This document shows positions 25,418 to 37,400 of a DNA stretch of 64,000 nt, piece by piece. Position 1 is the stretch's first letter. The number at the start of each line of letters is the position of its first letter. The stretch comes from Cavenderia fasciculata (Eukaryota; Evosea; Eumycetozoa; Acytosteliales; Cavenderiaceae): NCBI RefSeq assembly GCF_000203815.1, contig NW_004457624.1:2914001-2978000 (forward strand). Direction: 5' to 3'. Under the pieces are notes generated by a model. The model had not been told where the DNA came from, did not search any database, and saw only the letters and a program-made list of their open reading frames with translations. Both the position numbers and the translations under genes were made by a program.

Positions 25418-27229
25418 TATACTTATAGGTTGGCCGGAATAAATATATACTTGTCTAATATTTCTCTTTCTTTACTTTTGTAGATATAGGGGCAAGATCT
25501 TTTATACTTTTTTAGTGATTCAATAATATACTTTTGGACTCCAATGAAAAAAACATATATCTATCCAAGTTATTCAATAGTATTCAATTATTATTACTAA
25601 GGTTCTTTTGATTATTTTCTTTGGAATAAAAAAAATCATTTGGATGAACATTCATTATAATCAAATAGATTTGACACACAATCATGATTCGATTCAAGAA
25701 CCTGTTGTTAAAAACAAAAGAGATCATAATATGATCAGCTTTCTTGTTTGTTTATAGATTATTGTTTATTTATCTCTATCACCAACACTTATATATATAT
25801 ATATATATAAATGTTAAATAAGGTTGAAATACTTTGTACAGATCTATCTATATTTAAAGACCCGTATCCTTCTTTATGCAAATAGTGTAGACAGCTCAAA
25901 CACAAGTAAGATCGATCAGCAACAGAACCAAATACTACTATTAAAAGGATTAACTTTTTTTTTTTCCCTCTAATCTTTTAGTTATAGGAATACAAAGAGC
26001 AAGAAGATAAAGTCCATCGATACTCTACTGTTAGAATCGTCAAGAGTGACCTCGACCACTTATATATGGTACCAGAGCAAGCAATGGTAGTTTATGAATC
26101 AAAAAATTGTCTCCATTGAATACAATATGAATGTTCACCCATTTGTGTATGGCATCTCATTCACAATAACACCATTTAACCTAACATTACATATCGTATG
26201 CTTTTAGAAGCATAGGCCATACCTCCATCACAGGTTGGCAATGCATTCAAGGTCCGTAACAACAAAGTGGTCGACTTTGATGATGGGTGCTGGTGAAATA
26301 TTCCATCTACATTTCAAATCTGATGAAAATCATTCATCTGAATTCATCAAGTACCGCGATATGATCAAGAACCGTATCACTGAAGCTCCCCCAACTCTTT
26401 CATCGCCAGATTCTCTGATAGCTGGTACAAAGACCGAGCCAACTCGAATATTATTTACCATCATTTCAATTGTATCTTGGCACTTGTCCACATGATATCA
26501 ACCAAGTCAGACATGCCCAGTCTAATCTTTTCTGACGAAAGCTTGGTCCCCATCAAGGCTCAATGTACATCCTCTCGGATGCGTACACTCTGTTGACCGA
26601 TGCTTTTTTAGATGCCAAACGTGCGTATAGATTTAGAATCAGATATGGCTCCTGGGTGATATCAACAGATACAGACAAAACATTTGATTACATTTAATGT
26701 AATACAATGCAACCGAACCAGTTAGGAATTCAAAATATTATTATTATTTGAATAATAGTAATAATGATTAATTAAATCATTTTACTGCTATAATATTATA
26801 ATATTATTTTTGAAACTCTAATTGATTCGGTTAAATATTTGTCTGATCTGATAACCTCGGTACTAATCTCTCAACTACAAACGTTTGTGCACCGATATAG
26901 TGGTCCGGAATGAAATGCACCCCCCAAGAGTAACGGTATATCATGATAGCGCCCCTCCCCCTATTTGTCAGACTTTCCAAATGTAAGAGTAAACTTTAAA
27001 TAAATAATCAACCTTTTTTCATTTTATTAAAAATATTTTATTATCCAGATTGCAAGCCAAGATGATTCAAACCTAGACGACTTTAATAAATATAAATACT
27101 TTCCAGATCTTTTAGAAGTCAATTTAAATTTTTTTAAAACAAGCAAGTATACTTTTTTTAGATTTAAAACCTTTTTGCGAGGTTATTTAAAGCAACTAGA
27201 AATCATGTAAAGTAATCATTGCGTAAAAA
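25418..27229. other. Region without a clear gene, with coding debris
   Basis: Between about 25985 and 26690 base composition becomes coding-like. Short open stretches occur on the plus strand, such as DKVHRYSTVRIVKSDLDHLY and, in a later frame, ALVHMISTKSDMPSLIFSDE. They are interrupted by stops and I cannot identify the parent gene. The rest is AT-rich. Confidence 0.4.
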
Positions 27230-27426
27230 ATGTTTAATAGTGATAAATATCATCCTCATCCTACTAGTACTAGTAGCTGTAAAACTCCAGTTTTAAATAT
27301 GCAAAAAAAATATAAAACCCTCAAAAAAGAACCTCCAAATGGATTTACATCTGTTCAACAAAATGGTTGATCAATCTAACCATAATTTTTTAATTATATT
27401 TATTTATAAATTTAAACCATTATAAT

Positions 27427-27512
27427 TCATATTTACTAACCTTTTTTTTTTTCTTTTTTTTTTTTTTCTTTTTTTTTTTTTTCTTTTTTTTTTTTTTCTT
27501 TTTTTTTTTTAG
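27427..27512. repeat. Tandem T(n)C tract in intron
   Basis: Runs of 13-16 T separated by single C, about 70 bases, immediately before the AG acceptor at 27511-27512. It acts as an overlong polypyrimidine tract. Confidence 0.85.
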
Positions 27513-27661
27513 GTAATACAGCATTACCAGTTTCTTATTGGGGAAAATGTTTGTTGAGGGATGGGATATACTATCTAATTGTTAATGAATCCTTTTTAGA
27601 AATGATCTCTGAATTTTTGTTACAACGTTGGGTTGCCCCAGGCCTCAAGAGCTACCTGGCC

Positions 27662-27667
27662 AAATGC
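27662..27667. repeat. Target-site duplication, left copy (AAATGC)
   Basis: AAATGC at 27662-27667 directly abuts the left end of the element. The same six bases abut the right end at 40541-40546. Six bases is the duplication length known for Polintons/Mavericks. Confidence 0.85.
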
Positions 27668-28298
27668 GTGTGTGGGTTGGGCGTTGGATCGCTGGTGCTC
27701 CCAAAAAAGTTTACAAGCATTCGCCCTTGCAGGGCTCATTATATATTAAATAAGTTAAAATAGTTAATTTATTTTTAGAAATATATATTTTTATTGTATT
27801 TTATTATTTTTGAGAATTAATTATTAACTTTTAATATTTTGGATAGAATTATAAAGGTTAAAAAAGTTAAGATTATTTTAGAAAAATAGAAAAATATTGG
27901 TTTGATTTTAGATTTTGGATTATAAATTCATAATTTTAACCATAATTGGATTGAAATTATATGCAAACATAGCTCATAGAAAATGGATCAATGGAAAAAG
28001 ATTGGTTGGCATCACAAGGTATTCCACTTCCATCACTATTTTGGATTATCAATTGTCCATCTAACATACAACAGATTCTACATGGATGGATAAATAAAGT
28101 TGGAGATTGTTTTTGGTATGTTGACACTGTGACTATTTGAATATTGGGAGGTCTAAATCTTTCAGGAATAATAATATCAGTGTATACTTCTGAAGCTTGA
28201 GCTGTTGCATGCATTGTAAAGGTTGGAGGTGAATCAACACACAGTGTAACTAGTTTACCAATTCTTACGATATGGATTTGGTTGTATGAATAAACATA
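27668..28298 (+). repeat. Left terminal inverted repeat
   Basis: Matches the reverse complement of 39913-40540 almost base for base, including the tip block GCATTCGCCCTTGCAGGGCT. A few substitutions and small indels occur near the tip and within the fibre-gene part. The repeat includes the last 115 or so codons of the fibre-like gene. Confidence 0.92.
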
Positions 28299-28925
28299 TG
28301 ATCCTCCAGATAGATTGTATTTAAATTGAACCCAGTGCGTATAATATTCATAGAAATCCAGTGGTGTTGGAATATAACCTGGAATTAGATTGACAAATGA
28401 TAACTGGTTTGTTTCTACAGATGGTGCATTGATAAATAATGATTTGATTGCTGCAATATTAATTGTTTCTCCAGTAGTTTTGTTTGTTGCAAGAGATTCA
28501 CACTCTATGTTGGCAATATCCAGTAATTGCATGCTAACCTTTCCATTTATTTCAAGATTATTTACTGTTGTTGTTCCATTAATAGTAATACCTACACCCG
28601 ATTGAGGAGTAATTGTATTTGTTTTCATTTCATTTGATTCAATTGATTTGTCGACTTTTAAACTATCACTAAATGTCTTGTGTCCATTAATTGTTTGATC
28701 TATTTCTGTCAATACCACTTGAGCAACCTTTTTTGATCCAATACTTGGTATGTCTATTGTAGATTGTGATGTTGTATCTACATTTAAAATTACTTGCAAA
28801 TCTCCAAAAATAATTTGATTTGTTGTGTTTTCCAGTACCAGTTGATCTGTAATTGTCAATTCATCAACTTGTCCAATGGCCACATCTTCAAATTCATTTA
28901 ATAAATCTACAAATCTTGCTGTCAT
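27957..28925 (-). CDS. Fibre-like structural protein of the element
   Basis: 322 residues. The N-terminal two thirds repeat beta-strand-like segments with the pattern of trimeric fibre shafts (LVLENTTNQIIFGDLQV, TINGHKTFSDSLKVDKSIES, GITINGTTTVNNLEINGKVS). The TINGxKTF motif is common in phage and virus tail-fibre proteins. The C-terminal part has several cysteines and could be the receptor-binding head. It lies inside the terminal repeat, so its C-terminal end exists twice in the element. Assignment rests on repeat texture only. The gene looks whole. Confidence 0.6.
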   Translation of the reverse strand: MTARFVDLLNEFEDVAIGQVDELTITDQLVLENTTNQIIFGDLQVILNVDTTSQSTIDIPSIGSKKVAQVVLTEIDQTINGHKTFSDSLKVDKSIESNEMKTNTITPQSGVGITINGTTTVNNLEINGKVSMQLLDIANIECESLATNKTTGETINIAAIKSLFINAPSVETNQLSFVNLIPGYIPTPLDFYEYYTHWVQFKYNLSGGSYVYSYNQIHIVRIGKLVTLCVDSPPTFTMHATAQASEVYTDIIIPERFRPPNIQIVTVSTYQKQSPTLFIHPCRICCMLDGQLIIQNSDGSGIPCDANQSFSIDPFSMSYVCI

Positions 28926-28964
28926 TTTTCTTTTTATATTAATTGTTAATCAATATTTAATATA

Positions 28965-29270
28965 TTACTTTTTTCTAGGTCCTCTTTTTCTCTTGGCTCC
29001 ACCATTAATTCCATATTGCGTTCCTCCAGCTTGTGTTCTTTTTCGTCTTGGTTTTTTTCCATAACCCAATTTGTCTGCAACCTCTCCAATCTTGCTAGCA
29101 TAAGGAACACCAGCATCACCAAGTGCCTTTGCTCCTCGTGATATTAATTTGTTTTCTTTTACAAAGTCGTATGCTTTTTTAAACCAATCTCCAAATCCAT
29201 CTCCTTGTTGGCCACCCAAACCTGTGTGAATACAAGCTCCATCATTTGAAATCCATACCCTTCTGCTCAT
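28965..29270 (-). CDS. Small basic virion-core-like protein
   Basis: 101 residues, with a Lys/Arg-rich C-terminus (KKPRRKRTQ, KRKRGPRKK) and an N-terminal half with GLGGQQGDGFGDWFKKAYDF. Small basic proteins in this position are common in Polintons and adenovirus-like elements, where they bind DNA inside the particle (family knowledge). The role here is inferred from charge and neighbours. Confidence 0.5.
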   Translation of the reverse strand: MSRRVWISNDGACIHTGLGGQQGDGFGDWFKKAYDFVKENKLISRGAKALGDAGVPYASKIGEVADKLGYGKKPRRKRTQAGGTQYGINGGAKRKRGPRKK

Positions 29271-29293
29271 TTTTTCTTTATATATATTTAAAT

Positions 29294-30073
29294 CTATATT
29301 TTAATTTCCAGTTGTAAATTGAAATCCTTTCTATAATCTCCATTTCTACTTGTGTAAAGAAAATGATATTTCTCTTTGGTTGAAAATGAATAAATCTCTA
29401 TAAATAATTTAAAAGGAATTGTCAGTGATAGTTCTTCATAAATGATTTTTAATGTTTCTGTTGGTATATTTTTAAATAGCAAAACATAATCCAAATTACC
29501 TTTTCGAATATGTGATGAAGTGTCTTTCCATGATTGAGTACTAATAATAATCTTGGTTGAAAAGTGTCTTTGAATCTTCATTAGTTTGGTAATACTTGGA
29601 TCTTTTAATTCATTTGATAAATCATCAAAAATAATTAAATAATCTGGTGCCACTTCTTTTTTTGATGATGATTTCTCTGCCACAATATTATTGGTCAATA
29701 TCAATGATTTACTATTTTCATTTGGTTTTACTTGTAAACTTTGAATAAATGCTTCCAACACATTTGCCTTGTCATCATAAATACTTGTAAATGCCATAAA
29801 TGTTATTCCTCTTTTATCCAAATCTTTTTGAATTTCCAACCAACTATGATCATTGTGAACTGTCGCACAAAAAATTAAAACATTGGTTTGTTTATTAGTA
29901 CATTCATCTATAATCTTTTTAATAACAACAGTCTTGCCACTATTCTTTGGAGCACATACCAATATATTTGCATTTAATTGATTAAATAATTCTGATCCTT
30001 TTACATTTTTTGGTGGTTGTGGTAATTTGATTGGTTCCACAATGACATTATTGATTTTTGTTAGCTTTATCAT
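29294..30073 (-). CDS. DNA-packaging ATPase (FtsK/HerA, A32-like)
   Basis: 259 residues. The Walker A motif is APKNSGKT near residue 38, preceded by a beta strand (NANILVC). The Walker B motif is YLIIFDD near residue 145. The order and spacing match the genome-packaging ATPases of Polintons, virophages and large DNA viruses, which drive DNA into the capsid. It stands between the small basic protein and the capsid genes, as is usual for the module. The gene looks whole. Confidence 0.85.
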   Translation of the reverse strand: MIKLTKINNVIVEPIKLPQPPKNVKGSELFNQLNANILVCAPKNSGKTVVIKKIIDECTNKQTNVLIFCATVHNDHSWLEIQKDLDKRGITFMAFTSIYDDKANVLEAFIQSLQVKPNENSKSLILTNNIVAEKSSSKKEVAPDYLIIFDDLSNELKDPSITKLMKIQRHFSTKIIISTQSWKDTSSHIRKGNLDYVLLFKNIPTETLKIIYEELSLTIPFKLFIEIYSFSTKEKYHFLYTSRNGDYRKDFNLQLEIKI

Positions 30074-30091
30074 TTTTATATATATGTTGAT

Positions 30092-30457
30092 TTAAAATTT
30101 GGTAAATTGAAATACAGCTGCAAATTCCAATCCATTTTCCAAATAATTGTTGTTTTGATCCACACATTCAAAATAATAAGCTCCTTGTATAATGGCTCCA
30201 CTTTTGTTTGTAAAATGTAAATTACAATTGGTGGTGGATATTTTTGAAAAGGAAAAAAGGTTGTTGTCACTAATCAATGAAGTTCTAATTGTGTACACAT
30301 CCCCAATATGAAGTGTTCCATCCAAACTATAGAGTTTTAATGTAATAAGATCTGGAACAAAATCTAAATTAATTTGAACCATCAACCTTGCATGACCACC
30401 AGGAATGATACCACTAATTGGGATTGTTTTAATAATTGTCTGTTTGTTGAATTTCAT
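30092..30457 (-). CDS. Small element protein of unknown function
   Basis: 121 residues, beta-rich, no motif recognised. It lies 18 bases upstream of the ATPase start on the same strand and has the same TATATA-type leader as its neighbours. Probably a minor virion component, by position only. Confidence 0.45.
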   Translation of the reverse strand: MKFNKQTIIKTIPISGIIPGGHARLMVQINLDFVPDLITLKLYSLDGTLHIGDVYTIRTSLISDNNLFSFSKISTTNCNLHFTNKSGAIIQGAYYFECVDQNNNYLENGLEFAAVFQFTKF

Positions 30458-30493
30458 TTTCCTATATATTATTTAATAATGAATAAATAATAT

Positions 30494-31824
30494 TTACATT
30501 AATGTCAATCCATTTGAAGTAATAACTAATCTTCTTTTACATACCACAGTTGATTGATGAGTAAGATTGGTTGCAACACTTAAAAATGCAATAAAATCCC
30601 ATTTAACCTCTCCTAGATTTAAATCAATACCAGAAACAATATTTTCATCTAACAAACCAAATGATCCATCATCAAATCTATCCAACCAACACCAATTATA
30701 GTTGTGAATATTTGGTGTTTGAATTGTTGAATCTATCAATTTGTCTCGCAATGCTTTATAATCATCATTTACAATTGGATAATAATCGTATTGCATTCGC
30801 CTTGTATTATTAATATTGGTGTAAAAATGTTCCAAATTTGTCGCAGCCACATTGTTGTTGTAGATGGCAGAGTTTGCAACTGAAGCAGTAACAAATAAAC
30901 TATGATAAATTCTTTCCAAAGTAATACCATTTAGTCTATTTAATCTTAATGATACCGGCTGATTTGTACCTGTAAGTGATGCTGTTGTAGTATAACAATA
31001 AGGAATAAGTAAAGAGAAACCTTCTGAGCTTGCAATCGTTGTAAATTTTGAATAATATCAAATCTCTTTTCAACTGCTAAATGTATTTCCATACCTTGTA
31101 CATTGGGTCCAGCAGGAGCAGTTAAAGCAACTGGGTTTGTTTGGGGAGTAAGAGAGGCATCTGCACCAAAACCAATATTTGGTAATTCTGACCAAACAAA
31201 TCTAACCAATAATGTTTCATTCAACATAATATCCTTGTCCAATGATAAAATGGATTCGTATAATTCGTTGAATGGAATGGTTACATTTAAATTAACTGCT
31301 GTATTGGCCGCAAAGCCTGAAGATAAATAGTCTGGTACAGTAAATGCTCTATCACATGAAGTGCCATCATATCTTGGATTCATATTTACCAAAGTGTTAC
31401 AAGAATAACAAGGAATATAAGATTGATTTGCTGTATTTACTGCAGAGTTGAAAGTGTTGAGTGTATTATTTAATTTTTTGTTGATCTTGGTCACCATTTA
31501 GAAATGTAAATGAAAGTTGGTATGATCCATAAAATATGTACCACCTCTTGTAAATACCTGTATCTGTCTAAAGAATGGAGTAAAATCTGTAAATACAAAT
31601 CCAAACTTGTTATTTGTTGCAGGTAATGTAAATGTAAATGAAAACCATGACCTACTTAAATTGAATGCTTTGGTTGGTGGTATTTCAAATATAGTGTCAT
31701 TTCCTCCTTGATAAACTGTTGTTTGAGTTGCACCAGCTTGAGGATATACTCTAGTGTATTCATATTGTGGTCCTGATCCAACCATTTGTCGATAATCAAA
31801 TTGATTTGAAATTGCTTGTTCCAT
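30494..31824 (-). pseudogene. Major capsid protein gene (fossil, broken)
   Basis: The region reads as a double-jelly-roll-type major capsid gene. The N-terminal part has the FNLSRSWFSFTFTLP block followed by aromatic beta-strand sequence. The middle and C-terminal parts are also beta-rich, as in Polinton-like virus capsids. This copy is broken, with about two breaks. Its size (about 1.3 kb) and its place between ATPase and penton-like genes fit the family. Identification is by motif texture and gene order, not by a database match. Confidence 0.65.
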
Positions 31825-31857
31825 TTTTTTAATTCTATATATTCTATATATCTAAAA

Positions 31858-32570
31858 TTAAATTTCATCAACAACTGTTAATGATTCTTTTTCTTTAACC
31901 AATAAATAATTTATATATTCTCTTACCAATTGTGAGATGTCATTATGTTTGAATAAAATCAATGTCAGATTGATATTTACACCATTTAAATTTACTTCAT
32001 TTCCATCTTGATCTGTCAAATAAATGGTAAAGCTTGTCTTTGTATTTGATACCAATTGTTTACTATATGATTCAACATCATAGTTTTGCCAATGAATATT
32101 TGAAAAATCTGCATTACCAGCTGCAGAATAAACCTCTTGTAATATATCATCATCTCCATTGCTACATAAATCTGAATGAATAAACAATACATTGTCAGAT
32201 TGTAAGTTGATTACATTGGTTGATTCCAAAATATTATTCTTGAATGGATTTTTTGAATCTTTATTAAAACCTAAATGACGAAATAATTGATTAGTAAAAG
32301 AAAAGATTGGTTGAATATCTCTTGTTGATGCACAAGTAAAAATATATTTACCAGTATTTGGTTGTTGTGATGTCGGCCAACCGATTGCATACTTTACATT
32401 GTTTGGTGACAATGCATTCAATTGCTTTTCCAATGTGTCTTGCAATGATTTTCTTGAATAATTACCAACAGGGATAGAAATAATAGTTGATTGATCATCT
32501 TCTATCAATTCAAAAGTATTTAATCCTCTTCCAACTGTATAAAATGATTTTGGTATTGTCGCTTGTAATT
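31858..32570 (-). pseudogene. Penton/minor capsid-like protein gene (fossil)
   Basis: The region encodes a beta-rich protein with STNVINLQSDNVLFIHSDLC, a block typical of the single-jelly-roll penton proteins of Polintons and virophages, and an N-terminal part with a GNYSRKSLQDTLEKQLN helix. It is next to the capsid gene on the same strand, as in related elements. The beginning of the gene appears degraded in this copy. Confidence 0.6.
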
Positions 32571-33271
32571 ATGCAACTCTGTCAAATCTGTCTTGAGGAT
32601 AATATATAATATTATATTTAAATTTAGAATTAGTACCACTGATTCTATTATGTGAATTTATATAGAATATTTTTTTATGTGTAATCAACATACTTTTATA
32701 TATAATTAGTAAAACATTATTATAAAATTATTAAAATTTACTATTACTCTAATAAAAGTGATTTGCTGTCGCTATTTTGTCTTTAAATAAAGTAGTGAAA
32801 AAGTATTATAAAAGTAGTGTAAAAATAGTAATATAATAAATTACTCTATATATATATAATAAAGAGAATGGATCAAGATATAAAAAAAGATAAAAGATCA
32901 ATTACATCTGCTCTAAATCTAAAAAAAGCACGTGATGCGAGAAAAAATCAATTATAATCTATGATAGTGATTCGGATTCGGATAATGATTCTGATAATGA
33001 TAATACAAAGAAAAGAATAAACAACAAAGCTACTGTTAAAAAGAAAAGAATAGTAATAGATAATAATAAAAAAGACTTTGAACAAATGAATAAAAAAATG
33101 GAATCTCTCATTGAAATGTTCATCAACAAAAAAATAATTTAATTGTAAATGATGAAGTTGTAGAGAAAGAGATAAAACAACAACCTATAAATAGTATTAA
33201 AGAATCAGATATTATAAAGAATAAAATGATTATGAAGTTTTAAATATAATTATATTGTATAATAATACAAG
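32571..33271 (+). other. Divergent promoter region and degraded small gene
   Basis: Between the minus-strand virion genes and the plus-strand gene at 33272. AT-rich to about 32860, including TATATATATA shortly before 32869. A Lys/Asp/Ser-rich coding-like stretch follows to about 33240 and is broken. No function can be given. Confidence 0.4.
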
Positions 33272-33988
33272 ATGATGATTGGAGGTAAGAAGCAAAAACA
33301 GAGACCATTAAGATTAAAAGATAAAAGAGGACGATACATACAACATGGAGTAGATAGAGTTTACATTAGATCAAAAAAGAATGATAAAAAATTGATTAGA
33401 AAGTTGATTAGAGAAGCATTAGATGATGAGAGGAAACAACAACAGCAACTCTCTAAAGAAAGCAGCCCTGTATTGGCTTGGTCAAATCCAAATGAAGTTG
33501 CCATGATCAAATCAATACAGGATGCCAACTTTAGAGAGTCTGTACTCAAGAATCAACAAGAATTGGATAAAGAAACAAAGAAAAAGATTATTGATCTAAC
33601 AAAAGATGATATTCAAGTAAAACAAGAGATACCAATAGTAAAAAAAGAAAATGATAGATTTGATCAATTGGAAAAGAGATTGTCAATGTTGTTTGAAGCA
33701 AAGGAGGAGAAATTAAAGAGAAGACAAGAAAAAGATGATAGATCAATGGAAATACTTTACAATCAAAAGTTGACAGAAAAGAGAATACAAGAATTGGAAG
33801 GCAAGTATGAAAATACAAGACAAATAGATGAACAATTACAATCAATTATAGATATGAACAATGAAATGAAAGAAAAGAATCTTTTGGAATTGGAAAGAAC
33901 AATTCAAGCAAATCAAGTAAATCAAGCAAAACAAACAGAACAGCAACAAAAGATTGGTGGAAGATCAAAGGTCTTTATGATAGAATAA
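33272..33988 (+). CDS. Coiled-coil, charged element protein
   Basis: 238 residues, rich in Lys, Glu and Gln. Long heptad-like helices span about residues 115-220. The N-terminus is basic (GGKKQKQRPLRLKDKRGRYI), which would suit DNA or RNA binding. The ATG is preceded by an AT-rich leader as for the other element genes. No known domain. It lies on the opposite strand to the virion module. The gene looks whole. Confidence 0.5.
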   Translation: MMIGGKKQKQRPLRLKDKRGRYIQHGVDRVYIRSKKNDKKLIRKLIREALDDERKQQQQLSKESSPVLAWSNPNEVAMIKSIQDANFRESVLKNQQELDKETKKKIIDLTKDDIQVKQEIPIVKKENDRFDQLEKRLSMLFEAKEEKLKRRQEKDDRSMEILYNQKLTEKRIQELEGKYENTRQIDEQLQSIIDMNNEMKEKNLLELERTIQANQVNQAKQTEQQQKIGGRSKVFMIE

Positions 33989-34489
33989 TTAATCTCAAAA
34001 TTTCGCTATCATAAAGTAAACAAAGTTATTGATCAAGCATCAAACATGTGGTTTGCTATTAATAGATACAATGGTATACCATTTTAAAGAATCAAGTTTG
34101 ATTAATATAATATTAATCTTTATTTGTATTATTTTGTGATAGATCAACCATAGCTATCATGATTCTTTTCATAAAATTAAATAAACTTAAATATTAACAA
34201 AGTTCCATTGCTTTTTACTTGATACAATGAAGAACTTTGGCACGAATGATTAGAGGCGGTCCGTTTTCCCAACCACTGTTGAATGAATCGATGTTGGTCC
34301 ACCACTTTTAATAATCCATTGATTATTGATACACCGCTTCCCCAAAAAATAATAATAATATAGCACTTCCATCCACACTGCTTCAAAATCCATTGATTTG
34401 AAGCGCCACACTTTCAACCCACTTATATTGGTTCTACTTCTTGTTGATTCAATAATTTATTTAAATTTGGTCCACCAATTAATACCAAT
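33989..34489. other. Non-coding stretch in the element
   Basis: No gene seen. A perfect short palindrome, GATTAATATAATATTAATC, lies at 34100-34118. It could be the terminator shared by the two convergent genes on either side (inference). Confidence 0.45.
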
Positions 34490-37400
34490 ATCTATTCACT
34501 CTTTGAAACAAAAAAATCGAGAAGTTTCAAATTGTTGTTGTTGTTGGTTATCTCGTCCAAATATACAATAAACTGGTTATTGAAAGATTCTTTGTTGACA
34601 TTTAAACGTCGATCGGCTATCCACAAAAAGTTTGTTTTGGTACCTGGGGGTAACATTCTTTTAATTAAACCAAATATTTCGGAATCCTCCCATTCGTTCT
34701 TGTGTGTAGCCGCAACGGTGACCTGACATGCAGTGAGGACAGGTCCGTCCACAAGAAGAAGTCAACATGTGGAAAGTTGGAGGCCGATGGTACGATAATC
34801 TCGTTATATGGTGAACCCCAACGGTAAGCTTTGAGTTTGTCTGTTTTGAGTTTCTGTGCTTCAAGACCTTGCCAGTCCATCCCAGTTGATAAAAGTTTTG
34901 TCACATTCTCCTCTTTTTTGTAATCGATATTGTAAAACATCTTTGAACATGATATTTTGAAAGCTTTTGCTTCAATAATAGAGTCAATAATGTATTTCTC
35001 TACAACTCTGCCGCGGAGATCCTCTGTAAACTCCAAACTGTTTCTGAAAATAAGGTTATAAAAATGATCGAGTAACTCTTTATACACAACAGAACCCATA
35101 TAACGCTCCTCAAGTATACTTTCCGCTACTTTTGTAATACCATAAACATGTTTGTCTTTGACAAACATAAGTTGTTGGTTAATGAAGTGTGGGGGTTCAA
35201 TAGGAATCTAATAGAGAATCAGGTAAATATAAATATCGTACGATGAATATTTTTAAATAAATACTATACCTTTAATGCCATTGCTACTACTGATCTGGTA
35301 AAAGATTTTAGGTCTTCTGGGTCCTGTAAGTATTCTTTGCGATAGAAAATGTCTAATGGCCCGATTTGTGCGGATCTTGCAGCATCGAAATTGTCGAGTG
35401 ACAGGATGATATCATCGTTGTTGATGTATTTTTTGGAGGAAAAAGGTCCTTCCAACTGTTTGATCCAGATCGACAGATCTAATCTAGAAAGTAGTACCAA
35501 AGTTGGTTAGCGATTATTTGTTATAAATATAAAAAGAAGCCTATCTTACGGGATAAAGTTTGTATAAAGATTGACAGTTTCAAGGTCATCTTCAGACACA
35601 ATGACATTATGTATGCCCAAGTATGCCAAACACTCTTCTTTGGTGAAGCCATCACAAAATTGGAAAACAGGCCAAGATTCTTTATGAGCGACTGTGAAAT
35701 AATAGTTATTATTTGCTGATGCAGACGACACAACCACCATTTGGCCATATGTTTCCATAGCTCCAGCAAGATAGCTTTCAATGATGCAATAGGGGGACTC
35801 TTTTCTTTGTGAATCTGTCAAGCCATTGTGTTGATCGAAAACCCAATACACTTGATGTTCAGCATCCAACCACAATTTTGTGGCCTGGGTGATGAGTTCT
35901 TTCAATGAAGCAAGTGATTGTGGAATAGTCTGGCTACACAAAAAATTAGAGAGTGTAGAGTCTTGGGCAAATGAGGCAGCATGAACCATTGAGGATATCA
36001 GGAATGAATAGGCATTGTTCGATTCTGCCCATCCCTGGCAATCAGGGATATATATCACGATGTTTTTGGGCTTCAGTCGAAGCAGATATACTGCTTGATA
36101 GATTGAATGAGATTTTCCGAATCCTTGTGGACCTTGTATGTACACCCCTCTCTTGCAATCTCTGGCAGAAGAGGAAATGAAGTCTTGAAGCTTTTTTGAG
36201 ATGCCTCTGTCCACAATCTTGACTTGTTTTTCATTAAAGGAAAATCTGCCTTTGTGGATTGACTTTGAAAAAGAGTCTTCAGGGATAGAGTATGCTCCCC
36301 CTGAACTATTGAAGTATCCAATAACTCTTCGCTTCTTTACAGTTTCAACTATTTCCTGATCTTGATAGTATACTAAGAAAGCAAGAAATTAGTAAAACAC
36401 TAGTTATTATTGATCGTTTGACTTACATTGTTCACCAACAATGACTTTTTTTTTTTTTTTGTTGCCTTGGCACTCCAGGAATTCGAGTATTCTCTTTTCA
36501 GACACTAAAAGGTTTGCAACAAGAAATAAAAGAAAAAGAAAAAGAAAACAAAGAATGGTTAGATATATTGCAGTAAAGGTAAATGAAATGTATTTAAAAT
36601 TGTTGCCTATGTGGAGATGAGGCAAGTGGTTAAAAGGGAAAAGAGATGGGAGTGGGGATAATGAAAACCAAAAGATAATCAACAAGAAATGGTTTAAAAA
36701 GAGGAGCAATGATAGTGATTGTAACATCTGATAGAAATATGAATGGTGATTGGTTGATATAATAATTATAATTATATTAGGAATGGTTGGAGATGGATTG
36801 ACCAACAACAATGAGGCAAATGTTTAGTGTTTGGTTGGTTCGACAATGGTTAGAAGTACAATGGGGCAAGTGGGTAAAAGGAAAAGATGGGTAATTGGTA
36901 ATGAATAGATTAAAAGAGCTGGGTGGTGCATTGATGAATAAAAACCAAAAGATAATCAACAGAAATGGCTTAAAAAGAGGAGCAATGATAGTGATTTTTT
37001 ATTATCTGATGAAACAAGAAAGTATTGTCCACTGGATGTGAATCAAACCAACAAACAAAAGGTGGAGGGATTTTAGTGAATATAGCCAGTGATATTAATG
37101 GTGATTGGTTGATAATATTAGGAACGGTTGGAGATGGATTGACCAACAACAATGAGGCAAGTGAAGGGCCTGTAATATGAGAGCAAACAAAGCAAAACAA
37201 AATGACTAGATTTGAATGATGGTGATTGGTTGGTGTAGCAATTAGGTATGTTTGACAAAAGTAGTGGATAAGATGGAAAAAGAGATGGGTGATAAAAATA
37301 AAAGGATGTAGAGCGATAGAGAGTGGTGTAGCTTGGTGAATGGACAATGGTATTTGATTTGGATCAAAGGATTATAAATATATCAACGAACACAAGAGGT

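Larger units (their letters stand above)
27230..27667 (+). pseudogene. PKGFD-family gene, 5' half, split by the element
   Basis: Exon 1 (27230-27365, starting MFNSDKYHPH and containing PPNGFTSV) and the start of exon 2 (27513-27667: WGKC...YYLIVNES...YLAKC) align with the two intact relatives at 41576-43143 and 43521-44727. The GT donor is of the GTTGAT type, as in the first of those relatives. The frame stops being host sequence at 27667, where the capsid-bearing element begins inside the codon series for YLAKC. Function of the family is unknown. Confidence 0.8.

Noticed and set aside
31103-31330. Plus-strand frame inside the capsid region
   Set aside because: Shadow of the minus-strand capsid-like gene.
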